Below are positions 1 to 11,234 of a DNA stretch of 64,000 nucleotides, piece by piece. Both the position numbers and the translations under genes were made by a program. The stretch covers positions 2,043,967 to 2,107,966 of the forward strand of contig NC_051091.1 in the NCBI RefSeq assembly GCF_901709675.1. Reading direction: 5' to 3'. The notes under the pieces are model-generated. The model was not told the DNA's origin. It did no database searches and saw only the letters and a list, made by a program, of their open reading frames with translations. Numbering within the stretch: position 1 is the stretch's first letter; every line of letters starts with the position of its first letter. Source of the DNA: Syngnathus acus. Its lineage: Eukaryota; Chordata; Actinopteri; Syngnathiformes; Syngnathidae.

Positions 1-1190
1 TTGTGGGGCGATGCACAATAGACATGACGCCCACAATACCGGATAAAAAGTGTCTGCGGGGGCTGATTATTTTCTAAACAATTCTAGGAAGTACTCGCAT
101 ATTCCGATTTCAGGACATTTTGTATTAACGGCCTGCTGGCCGTCCCCTCGGTGTCAGAGTGAGTGGAGTGACACTATCTCTGTTATTTTGCGGTCTGGCG
201 GGGGGGTAGTTGCATGGGACGCAAGTCCTCTGTCTCACTGACCTGATCTGGAATCTTGTGTGGAAACGGGCAGCGGCCTCCCAATGGGAAGCATTTTCAC
301 TCTCTCATTGGCAAACTACGTTCGAAATACGCTATGTAGGCAACCGACGCTTCCACACGGGTGAGTTTAGTCAAATGTAAGTAAGTGTTAGTAAATGCTG
401 CCAAGGTTTAACAACACTCCCAACAATCATTTGGCCCAAGTGCTCGGCGTAAATTGTGGCAGTATTTTGGATCGTTACATAGGCGTGTCCGTTTCTGAGG
501 ATTCGACAAAAGGTCAAGCTCCGAGGAAAGAATTCAAAGGATATTTTTCCGCATTTGGGTCACCCATCGTACAATCGGGAGCAAGGCAAATGCCGTTTCA
601 AACAAAACGTGACTGTGTCATTGTTCAACTGCTAAACAGGAACTAACACGTGTTTACGTCAAGCAAGAGCGAGTTAAGACAGGAAGCAGAATCGCGTGGT
701 TCATCTTCCGACTGAGAGCCAAAAGTGAGGCACTTAAGACACTTTTGATGTTGATGTCGCCATTTTCAAGTCTTTCCCTTTTGCGGTAACAAGTCACTAT
801 GCACGAGCAGACACACACGTGCACTAGCCGTTTCCAGTCCACACACTCTTCCCGACATCCCCTCCCTTTTTTTCTTGTAAAAGCTTTTTTTCCTCCTTTT
901 TTTTTTTTTGAAGTGGGGTGGAATCAAAACGCTCCACAACCCCCTCCTTTTTCCAGTCGGAACACTGTCCCTCAGGATAAAAGCTGCCATATGCGTTACA
1001 GAAGGTACAAGGCACCTCTTAAACAGCCAGCAAAAGCAACAGATCGTATTCACGATGAGTCAGCAAGCGCTAATGTTGATTGAAACTGGAGCGGCTGACA
1101 TATTCTTGTTTCTAACAGACAGTCCTTTTCCACTATAAAAATGTACACTAGATACCATCTCAATTGTATACCTTATAAGAGGGTGGTTTG

Positions 1191-2312
1191 TACCGGTTTG
1201 GCCCTAATATAAGACAATGTTTTTTTTGCATTGAAATAAGACTGAAAAAGTAGGGGTCGTCTTATATTCGGGGTCCAATTTTCACTTGTGCGCAGCGGTA
1301 AATAAAAGGTTGCTGGTATCGACTGAGTATGTTGCTGTGATCGTGTGCGTCTTTGACGCAAAGTGAGCATACACACTTTATTGTTACTACTGTCCATTGT
1401 TGTGCCGTTTGTCCGATCGCGGTTTGCTTCGTGTGCGGGCCGTTTGATTGACAGCTCCGGTGCGCTCCAGTAAATTTGCCTCGCATCGTACGAGTAGCCG
1501 TTACGCAGCGGCACGGCGACTAACGGTCGCCAGCAAATGTATTTTGTCGTCTTCGATCGATGACTTATGTTTGGTGTGTTGCCGAGAGTATTTCATTTAT
1601 GTTTTTTTTTTTTTTGCCAATAATTCAGTAAAGCAAGCAAAACTGAACCACGTCTTCCCTCCGGTGTTCTGACCGACACCCGGGGGCGAAAAGAGCATAA
1701 CCATCCGAGCCAACCCCCTATACAGTCCTCAGGCTCCCCAACAATAGCGGTAGCAGTTTGCATTATATTATTGCAATGTTTTTCCTTATTCAGATTTGTT
1801 TCAAGACTACAGTTAGACTTCACTTTGATGGTTAATGCAGTTATTGCAATTTTGTTGTTTTATCACAGTAGATTGGTTTATTGACATTTGGAAATCAAGA
1901 GGCCATTTATTTACAAATGTGATTGCACTTTAGACTTAGACAAACTTCAGTCATTTTGTCTGCACAGGGTGCATACAAAACAAAATTCCGTTGCATACGG
2001 CTTACAACAATGCAGTGATATTGCGGTTGAATAAAAATAACATACTATATAAAAATACAAAATAAAATAAGTATAAAGTGCAGCAGTGATAAGTAACTTT
2101 GATGGACAGTTTTTGCATGATTTGAATAAGGCAAAATAACATGCTTTTTCTCTCGAATATATTGTTATAATCATTTGTTTCGGATGTAATTCTTTTCTGT
2201 ATATAAATTAAATTTGGTGTTCAAAAAGTCTTTTTTCAAACTTGAGTCTTGAAAAAAAAAAAAGGGGGTCGTCTTATAATCGGGGTCGTCTTATATTTGG
2301 GCCAATACGGTA
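1191..2312. mobile_element. Non-autonomous DNA transposon, TIR about 25 bp
   Basis: The left end (1191-1215, taccggtttggccctaatat...) is repeated in inverted, slightly diverged form at the right end (2288-2312). Just inside both ends is a shared motif reading ggggtcgtcttata on the plus strand (about 1254-1267, and twice at about 2265-2290). The ends begin and finish with TA, as expected for a Tc1/mariner/pogo-type TA target. The 1.1-kb interior has no long open frame, so the element would depend on a transposase supplied elsewhere. The superfamily is inferred from the TA ends only. Confidence 0.6.
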
Positions 2313-4326
2313 TTATGTACTGTTAAATGTACAAACTTCAATGTGACTTGTGACCAATCTTTATGACTTAATAGAATTATGTTTAAATGCATTGTTCCAA
2401 TAAAGTTATGACTTAAAATAATGTAATAAAAACTCAGCAAATGTGAATGTTATAACTACAAGAAGATTAAGGGGATGAAGACAGTCTTGCTGCAAATTGC
2501 AAAATAATACACACGTTCTGACTCACCCCAACTCAAAAAATCATTTTTATTGCCTATAATGTAGATGTCACAATATGGCACTGCTTTTGTCTGACCTCCT
2601 CAACTTACCATCGCATCAGTCATAATTTTATTGCAACAATGCATAGGTGATTTTTTTCGTCATAATTTTCCCCTTAAAGTATGAGGGTGGGTACAAACGT
2701 AATGTTCGAGACTGACAGCTTATGCTAGTTTTTGCTTCACATATTCATAATTGCAGTGGAGTGGAGTGACCAGGCCTGCAATTCACACATCACTGACGCC
2801 CATTCTAAATGCATGGGGGGGGGGGTGACACCAAAATGCTGGAAAATATGCTGATAAACTGCAACTCCCCACCCAAAAAGTTTCAAAGAAAATAAATATC
2901 TTCGCCAATAGCTGAGTGCAGGAGTATCGAACCGCAAGTTTTGCTCCACTCTGTAACTTTGGAGGTTGGATCGCGTCACCAGTGAAGCCGAGAGATGCCA
3001 TCACAGTTTTGGTCAACAAACAAAATTAGTTTAAAAGCAAACAAAACAATTTTCTTGCAGACAGGAATCGCCATCTTCGCCCCAGTTCTTCTTCTTTCGT
3101 GTAGCGGACCGACTTGGTCGGACCAAGAATTTTTTTTTTTTGGTTCAAGATAACCGTTCCATTAGCATAAAAAGTTGCCCAAAGTTAGCGGGGACCCCCG
3201 ATCTAGTTTGTTCGACGCGACACTCACCCACTTGCGCACACATACAAAACACACATAGGCGGCCCAAATTCACGTCGGACCACAAAACAAGTCATCGACA
3301 TCCAATCGTCGAGAGAAAACATATAAAAGAAGACAAACTCACGTGATGATTCGCCACCGGAGGTCCGTCTGCCTTCGTCTTCGCTGCTTGGGGATGATTA
3401 GGGGGGTGGGGGGCGTGATCTTGATGCCGGAGCAGGGGGCGGGCCGGTGTGAGACGTTTATGCCCCATGCTTAGTGACGTCAGACGCACATTCACATTTC
3501 GCTGTGCTGTATTTGGTCATCTTTGTCATAATTGACTAGTTTGCTTACATTGTCAGACTTGACCTTTGTACAGTATTTGTTACCTTTAAAAAATGTACCT
3601 CGTCGCCTGTGTTCTTTACAATAAATTAAAAAAATCCGTTCTAAATTAGATGTGAAAAGAAAAACATAGCTATCCAATACCTAGTTAGTTCATATGGATT
3701 ACTACATACAGACACATGTATGGGGTTTTTTTCAACACACCAACCAGAAGTGATAGATTCCAGTAAGAGCGATGTTTATTTGATTTTACAGGGATACAAT
3801 GATAATAAAAAGCACGCTGCACAAAACATTATCATGTCATCGTCTCAGGTCATTCCATCAAGTCGTCAACGTGCTGGACAAATTCTAAATCTTCAACGTG
3901 CAAAAGTGAATATGTCACGAGATAAACAAGAGACATGTAAAATGCCACATATTATAGGAAGGCATGCAACACATTACGTATTTACTAAAAAAGAATACAT
4001 ATATTTAAAAAAAAATTGGGCTAGTTGTATTGGAGGCAGCCAGCTGGAGGCACTAGAGTTTCCTGAAGAAAATTTCAATACTAACTAATCAAAAACACTT
4101 GACACTTAATGGACAATTTCATATTGCGCATATTGGTTTTTTTTTTTCCCATGAGTTGATTTTACCCATTGAGATTATTAAGGCAAAAAGTCGAAAACAT
4201 CCACAAAGCCTTGCACTCCCATTCAAAGGGATTGGTACTATGAGGTAATCATGTAAAAAAAAGAGTGTAAACAGCAATATTTAGACTGGGTGGCAATAAA
4301 AAGAGTAGTTCAATTTAGTGGTCTAC

Positions 4327-4620
4327 GCATCCATCCATTTTCTGAATCGTTTCATCCTCATGAGGGCATGCGGGAGGCTATCTTATGGCGGTAGGCGGGA
4401 GAAACACCCTGAACTGGTCGCCAGCCAATTGCAGGGCAACAACTATTCGCACTCACACTCACGTCTACAGGCGAATTTGGAGCGCTCGATCGGCCTACCG
4501 CGCATATCTTTGGAATGCGGGAGGAAAGTCACGCAGGCACGGGGAGAAGGTGCAACCCCCACACAGGAAGTTAGAATGGAACCTGCACCTCTGCATTGGT
4601 TAGCACGTCTGGTGCGCACC
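4327..4620 (-). repeat. LINE-tail-type dispersed teleost repeat (diverged copy)
   Basis: Begins with catccatccattttctg and continues with a block (aaacaccctgaac, gccagccaattgcagggc, cgcactcacactcac, acggggagaa) that recurs at 13928-14300 in the same orientation. Read on the minus strand it ends in an ATGG-type tail, as retroposed 3' ends of fish LINEs do. This copy is the more degraded of the two. Confidence 0.6.
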
Positions 4621-4974
4621 GCGTCGCACACTTTAGTGGCCATCTGTAACAAATTGTGTTTTGATGATGGATTCATAATTTGAGTGTCTAAGCGAAGAGT
4701 GAGACGGTCCAAGCAAAGTGTCCAGGTTTTGAGAGGTTTTTAGTAGGTACCAATTCATTCTACTAGTAAGAGTCTAGTTTTAACATTATAAAATCTTAAT
4801 GACACATCAGAAAACGAATTGCACTAGTGTTTATAATCCGACAGTCACAGCGTATAAATGTTTGAATCCAAGATAATGCAGGCCTCCGCACCTGCGACCA
4901 TCCACGATCTCGATCCGACAACTTTTGCACTTTTTGTTTTGTGTGTTTGGTGGCCAGCATTGGAAGAGGCGGGT

Positions 4975-7900
4975 CTAGAGGATGACGCAGCAGCATTTGG
5001 CTGGGTAGTCGGCGGCGCTGACCTGCTGCTCGTTGCCAAAAACGTAGAACACGTGAGAGTCACCTTTCCACTTGTAGCTCACTTTGGTGATGGGGATTAA
5101 CTCCACTGTCTGCTTCTGAATACACACACACACACACTTGCATATATGTACTGTAAGTATGCAAAAAAAAAAGCACACGCATGCAAGACCATACACCTAC
5201 ACGCACATATAGAAAAATACACACAAAGACATACACAACAGAAATGCATACAAAGTACATGCGTACACATCCACGCACAGTGGTGACGTCCTTACCTGCT
5301 GCAGGATCCTGGAGGTCTGGGTGTACTTGCTCTGGTGCTCTTGGACCAGCCGTGCCGACGCCTCGCCGACGGCAGGCTCGGGGAAACCGACGAGCGGGTA
5401 CACCTGAGGCAGTCAGCGCGTGCATGTTCACTCGTTCAGCTGGTTGCGTTTTGTAGGTTTTTTGTGGTTTTTCGTTGGGGGGGTATTGTTTCTGTGTTTT
5501 TGATTGATCCATAAACGTACTCGAAAACATTAACGGAACAGCCTATTTTGAAATGAAATAGCCTCGCGGGTACAACAGCTATTCAGTGACGCCCCCTGAC
5601 CACGGTTGCCGTAATGCTGGGAAGCGATGCGACCATGTAATTTATTTGTCGTACTGAAACATTTTGTGCTGTGTACAACCAGTATGGATCAACAAATTAA
5701 TCAATTGATCCATATATAAGGCGCACTGTGGTTTTTGGAGTAAATTTTAACTTTTTAAGAGCGCCTAATAGTGCGGAAAATACGCTAAGTGTTTGTTGAT
5801 GTATTTGGCTAACATTAGTGTTTTTGTGTGGGCTAGATTGTATTTTAATGTCTGTGTGTATGTGTTTATGTATGTTTTTGTGGGCAATTTACATGCCTTG
5901 TATGTGTACGTGCACCCGCGCGCGCGTGTGTGTGTGTGCGTGCATTTGTGCGCGTGCATGAGTGCGCGTGTGTGTGTGTGTGTGTCCGTGTGTACCAGGT
6001 AATGGTTGTTCTTGAACAGCTCCTTTCCGCTAACTGAACGCAGGTTGTCAATCTTCAAGCCGCTGTTCTGCTCCAACACGTGATCTTCGACATGGTTAGT
6101 CCTGCGTACACGCACACATGCATAGTGTAGCGCGCCTGTCATTTCGAGGCATTTTTGGGGTGGAAAAACAATTTTAAAAACACACACATACACACAATGT
6201 TTAGCGAGCACATTGTATGTGTTTATTGACAAATGGCGCAAAATTAGCCGAACAAAACCGTCATTTTGTGTCAATGTAGATGCAAAGTGTGCGTCATTTT
6301 CCATCCAACTTTATGTGAGCTGTCCATCAAGGACACAATTGTAACGCCGGCGACTCACCACTCCACTTTGAGCTGGATGAAGGTCAGCAGTTGTTTCTTT
6401 CCCTTGCACGTCTCACAATTGTCGTAGCCGCGACTGTCACACTTCCTGCATCTGCACGAGCATGTGGGCAAAATCCCACAAGACATTCAGACGCGTACTG
6501 CTTAGCTCGCAAGTCGCCTTGATAAAAGAATTCCTGTTGGTCTTTCTGGAACAGATTGATGGCACGCCCGTACATTTCAATGGGGAAAGATGATTTGAGA
6601 TGGGAGCTTGGAGCACGGGTAGGGAACCAATCAACCAGCCAAGTCGAGGTGGTGGTGTTGAGGACGGGCGCAGTACCTGTCTTTGCCTGTAGAGTTGCAG
6701 TGGGAGCAGTTCTGATCGTCTTTGGTGCCCGAGCCGTTACACACCCAACACGCTTTCTGAAACGCACGCGCACACCAAAAACACGATCGTCCAGCTGCTG
6801 CTTTATCCAAAAGGGATGGATAAATGTTTGCCGACTTGATGATCGCCCTCGCATGGTGAACGGCACGCGACCAAACCGGCAAAACGCTCAGCGGATTTTC
6901 GAGCAGGTCGATGACATTGCAGTTTGAACAAAATCCACCCACTATGAGTCACGGAGCCGTAGTTCTGCCGATCACGGCAGCAAACGCGGTCAACCCGCAA
7001 GCGCCATCATTTGGATTTGGTCATGTGATGTTTGCAAAAATCTGCGCTTGTGTTAGCGAAGCCCGACTCACATGTCCGCTTCCGTTGCACTCCTCGCATG
7101 GCTTCTTACCGGTCCCATTGCAGTCGTGGCAATCCTGCACGCACGCACGTGAAACTCAGCAAGCGTTTGACACAATTGTGTCGCGACGTAGGCGCACTCA
7201 CCTTTATGGAGGAGGTGTAAGGCACGCGGATGAGCTCCGTGTGATTGTCGAACATGTTAGGGGGCGTGGCCTGAATCTCCCAGGGACGGGGGGCCGTCTG
7301 GGTGTAGAAGTCCGGCGCCTCGCCTGCTCATTCATACCACACACACGGCCGTCCATCACACACCTTGCTAGTGTGTGTGTGTGTGTGTGTGCGTGTGTGT
7401 GTGTGTGTGTACCTTCATGAGGTTTGCTGCCCCACTCGGTTGATCTAGATTCAGTGAAAGTCTCTAGTCGATACTAATGAACGCACACACATATGTATAT
7501 ATACAGTGAGCATGATTGTCATCCATGACATGGACAGACAAGCGCACACACGTACAATGAAATAAAAGAAATGTGGAAATTTGGATGAACGTATTGGGAC
7601 ACAGACAAAAAGGAAAAACCAAATGTGGGGGGGTTGGATAAAAAAAACAACCCTATTGGGACAGCTAGAGGAAGTGCAAAGTGAAGCCAGTGTAGTGTCT
7701 TTGCTAACCCTGTAGGTGTTGAAGGGCTCCATCTGTGTGATGACTCCGTCGTTGGCTGGCGCTTTGCTGTAGCAACAGTTGGACGCGACGAAGCTCTGGA
7801 AGGCCTCGCGTGCGGCGTCCTCAGACAAGGACGGGATGCTAGCGTACGCAAACAACAGGACTTGCGTTTATCAAAGCACTTCATCCACCCTCAGTGCAGT

Positions 7901-9317
7901 ACCACGTTGTGCCACAAAATGGCAAGCAGCACTGAGGGTTCTAAGCCTGGTGTAGCTTTTCAAATAAGAATGGGGACCATATGGCGCAACCCCACTTGAG
8001 TGGACCGGATGAGAGATGTCGTACCTCCAGTGGTCGGCCTCGGGGCCCGGTTGGGGCGGGGCCACCGGCTCCACGGGTATGGGGGGCGGCAGGAAGCCTG
8101 GACATAAATGGAACATGTGGGAAGCTGGATCCAAATTTCAAGTTTTTGGTATTGGTGGCCGGCTCTCACCTCCGCCTTGGCCCATGCTCTCGTACCCGGG
8201 CATGTTGGGGAATGTGTTGGTGGGCGCGGCCACGGGCGGGTACATGGCTGAAACGCAACAGCAACGCAAAACAATAAGGTAGACTTTCTCATGGTCATGT
8301 CAAAAAGAAGTCATTGTAGGTGACATTTGTCCCACTTCTGACAGTCTTCATTTTTCACTTCCTTAACAACACGTGTCCAAATACCTTTGCTCCGATTAAA
8401 AATTATTGGGACACATACAGAAAGCAAAATGGGGAAGGAAAAATGTGAGATTGTGAAGCAGCCCATGTCACAAAATGATGGAGTCAGAACTAAGTGTTGG
8501 GAAGTGAAAATCTGAAGAAAGGTAAGAAATAACATCTAGACAGAAGTATTTGGAAATACAGCCAGTTAAAAAAAAGTGGGAAGTTGGTCAAATGATTGAG
8601 ACACAAACAGGACCTGTTTAAAAATTGTGGAACTTGGACAAAAGTAATAGGACACGCAGCAGAAGTAAAAAGGTGCAAATCATTCGAGAACTGGAACACG
8701 AGGGAACATTCAGTCAAATAAAGGAGGCGAAACGAAGCCTCAGGTTTCGCCGTTCAAGTCGACTTTGCAATCAAGACATACGATCCGTGTGAAAACAACA
8801 AAGCGCACGCATGACGTGACTTACATGCATGCAATGCATACATGCAGCTGTTGCAGACGCTCGCTCACACTGCACAACCCGACACCGACTGGTCGCTGAC
8901 AGTCACTTCGAAATATCTCAAAGATTTAGACGCACACACGGACATTAATGGAGCGATAAATAGATGGACATCAAATATTAGTGCGACGATTTTGATATTG
9001 GGTTGTTTTTAGAAAACAAATTGACCCAACTCCTTGGGTCAATTTGAAGCCAGCAGCTTGAAGGATGAACGTTGAGCTTTATCTCATGAAGCGTTTCAGA
9101 CTGTCCCAGATCACAAGTGGACAAATGAATTCGAAGGCGTTCCGAGGGCTCACGTATTCCCACTTGGCCCGTTCCAAGATTGAATTCTTCCACCCTCGGC
9201 AACGCTCATGCGGTCATGTGATTGGGCGCAACATGATTGTTGCGCAAGAATTGGATTCAATTGGACAATTTCTTGTTCATGTTGTTGTTTTGACGGGTGC
9301 TTACCTGCGGTGTTCAT
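4975..9317 (-). CDS. ssuh2: Protein SSUH2 homolog (ssu-2 family)
   Basis: Twelve coding exons: 9305-9317, 8170-8247, 8025-8097, 7709-7838, 7413-7473, 7202-7323, 7072-7134, 6677-6756, 6359-6445, 5996-6101, 5296-5403, 4975-5115. Every junction is GT-AG and the total is 1062 nt, 353 residues plus stop. The N-terminus is Pro/Gly-rich. The centre carries DnaJ-like CxxCxGxG-type cysteine motifs (CHDCNGTG, CEECNGSG, CWVCNGSG, CSHCNSTG, CETCKGK). The C-terminal part has the family block QTVELIPITKVSY and ends YPAKCCCVIL. The start is the 13-nt exon M-N-T-A, whose phase fits exon 2; an in-frame Met two codons into exon 2 is an alternative. The human protein is linked to odontogenesis; its biochemical role is unclear. 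Family identity is firm, the first exon less so. Confidence 0.9.
5105..5260. repeat. Degenerate CA-rich microsatellite in ssuh2 last intron
   Basis: Runs of acacac interspersed with ata/aga units between the last two ssuh2 exons. They create long but meaningless open frames. Confidence 0.7.
5695..5776. mobile_element. MITE-like remnant
   Basis: Contains tataaggcgcactgtgg and, about 40 bp on, gcgcctaatagtgcggaaaa, which are rough inverted partners. This resembles the 'CGCACTATAAGGCGC' element widespread in vertebrate genomes. It lies in ssuh2 intron 10. Short and degraded. Confidence 0.4.
5915..5990. repeat. TG/CG-rich microsatellite
   Basis: Alternating gtgtgt and gcgcgc tracts directly 3' of the exon at 5996-6101. 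The donor site of that exon (5994-5995) abuts the repeat. Confidence 0.7.
7370..7411. repeat. (TG)n microsatellite abutting a splice donor
   Basis: A gtgtgt run of about 40 bp ends at the GT donor of the ssuh2 exon 7413-7473, leaving almost no unique intronic sequence on that side. Confidence 0.8.
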
Positions 9318-9383
9318 CCTGCTCAAGAACAAATTTTGACGGCAAACACACCCAAGATGTTGCAACTCTGTAGCGTGCAAGGG

Positions 9384-9430
9384 GAGCAGAGCCAAGCAGA
9401 GCCAAGCAGAGCCGAGCAGAGCAGAGCACG
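9384..9430. repeat. Minisatellite, 10-bp unit
   Basis: About four copies of a gagcagagcc/agccaagcag unit, about 70 bp upstream of the ssuh2 start codon on the transcribed strand. It would lie in the 5'UTR or promoter. Confidence 0.7.
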
Positions 9431-9431
9431 T

Positions 9432-11234
9432 CCCAAGGACAGCGTCTTGTTAATTACACAGGCCGTTTCCGCTACGCGCGTTTCAGAATAAATCCCAAGA
9501 CGCATCATGGATAATGAGTTAGTTTGGAAATCCACGGTCAGATATTTTTGTCTTGTTTATGATTGTCACCCAAAGCTGTCGCAGAAAAATGCCGCCCCCT
9601 CCCCATAATGCATCATGAAAGGACCCCAATCCGGGTGAAAATATCGTGAAGAATAACATTATTTTCTTGCAGTAGTCGAGCAGGCGCACTGCAACAAGGG
9701 TATTGATAGATAAACGCTTGATTAAAGAAAACCGAAATAAATATAAATCATGAAATATTTGGGTCTTGGGGCAAAATGATTAGTGAAGGAAGACATGGAA
9801 TTTTAATCTAAAGGGCTGCAACTTTGTTTCCTGCTATTTCAAAGTTAACTTGACACCGAGTACTGCAGGAATGCTGCCGACGCCCATCTATGGATTTCCT
9901 TCCATCCATCCCCATCTGGTATGGATAAGTTAAGCGACTCAAAGACCGCTGCAACAATCCCAACATCCACATCTTCTTACTTTTATTGCGTCAAGTGTGT
10001 GTGTGCAAGTGCGTGTGTGTCATTATCTCCATACCAAACCAACATGTCTCAAGATGTTTGTCAGGAATGTCCTACCCTCAAGGCAAATATTTGTGTCAAC
10101 GCAAAATAGTGCTAAGATGCTGTCATGATTTTGATTGATAGCGAAAACTGTCTTCCAAGTATGAATGAACGTGGTTTAGGTTTGTGTGGTTTCATCAACT
10201 TTGCTCCGGAGTTTGGATAACTTTTGCTCGGGAAAAGTCAAGCGAGCAACCAGCAGAGGGAACCAAAATTCCCCTGTGTGTCCATTTGAGTGTGTGCGCG
10301 CTTTACATGTTTGTAAACAACAGTCTTCTGTGACCTTTAATACATTTTCATTTTAAACATCACAGAAAATTCAGAGACCGTAAAAAAAGCAGGAAACGTG
10401 TTTCTGCAATCACCAAAGTCAATTTGAGTCTTCACCTGAATTAACGACGTGTGCGCTTTTGGAAGTAGTATTTAACAATTGGGACACGCTAGTTTCTGTG
10501 AACACCGAAGGCACTTCATCCAGTGTCTTCAACTGCGCAAACCTATCGGCAAAACTCAAAGACACAAAGTGATGAAGATTGCAATCTGTATTACACACAC
10601 GCACGCACGCACGATATGGGACCTCACAGCTTTGGACCTCTGGTCCACCAGAGGATGTTTACATGTGGCTGACTGCGTGTGTATGTGTGTGCGTGCGTGT
10701 GTGTGCGTGCGTGTGTGTCACGTGAGTTGCATTCTTTCCATTACAAATCAATGTTCAACACCCTTCATCCATCTACTGCCCCCCTTCAACACACTTGGTC
10801 TTCCATGACTGTGTGTGTGTTTAAAAGTGTGCATTCGTCTTTGTTTGCGCTCGTGTTTATGAAAGTGTCTGAGTGTGCGTGTGTGAGATGAGAGCGTGAG
10901 ATAGAGATTAGGGAGGGAGGGAGGGAGAGCGAGAGAGAGAGAGAATATGTGTCTGCACAAGAGTGAGTGTGTGCATGAAAGTGATTTTAAACGTCTGACT
11001 GAATCTGGGCCAGGTGCGTCTGCCTGTGTGTGAGTGAATAAACACTCATGTTGAATGTCTTGCCCGTGTTTTTCAGGCCACCTTCCGGTTCCATTTTCAT
11101 CCATTTGTTTGCTAGCATGAACAAGCTACATCCCAGGTCAAAGGCTTACATAAGTTGTCCCATCCATCGTGCCTGAAACAGGCAATCATGTCCGTGGGAG
11201 AATCGTCTTTGGGTCAGGACGGGTCAGCGGTCCC
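9432..11234. other. Intergenic region between rem1 and ssuh2
   Basis: No exon recognised. It contains TG/GC dinucleotide tracts (about 10590-10730), a GGGA/GA-rich run (10909-10942), the unseen ssuh2 promoter and the rem1 3'UTR. No clear TATA box or CpG cluster stands out. Confidence 0.5.

Larger units (their letters stand above)
1..4970. other. Gene-free flank downstream of ssuh2
   Basis: No exon with family similarity and flanking splice sites is visible on either strand. The stretch holds a 1.12-kb terminal-inverted-repeat element (1191-2312), a LINE-tail repeat (4327-4620) and AT-rich sequence. The longest open frame (3720-4088, plus) lies in AT-rich DNA, matches no family I know and has no splice or promoter context. 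The ssuh2 3'UTR must start at 4974; no canonical AATAAA (plus-strand tttatt) is seen in the first few hundred bases. Confidence 0.5.

Noticed and set aside
3720-4088. 122-codon plus-strand open frame
   Set aside because: AT-rich context, no recognisable domain, no splice or promoter support; open length is plausible by chance.
5866-6051. Thr/His-rich open frames near ssuh2
   Set aside because: Products of the CA/TG repeat running into the real exon 5996-6101 in a wrong frame.
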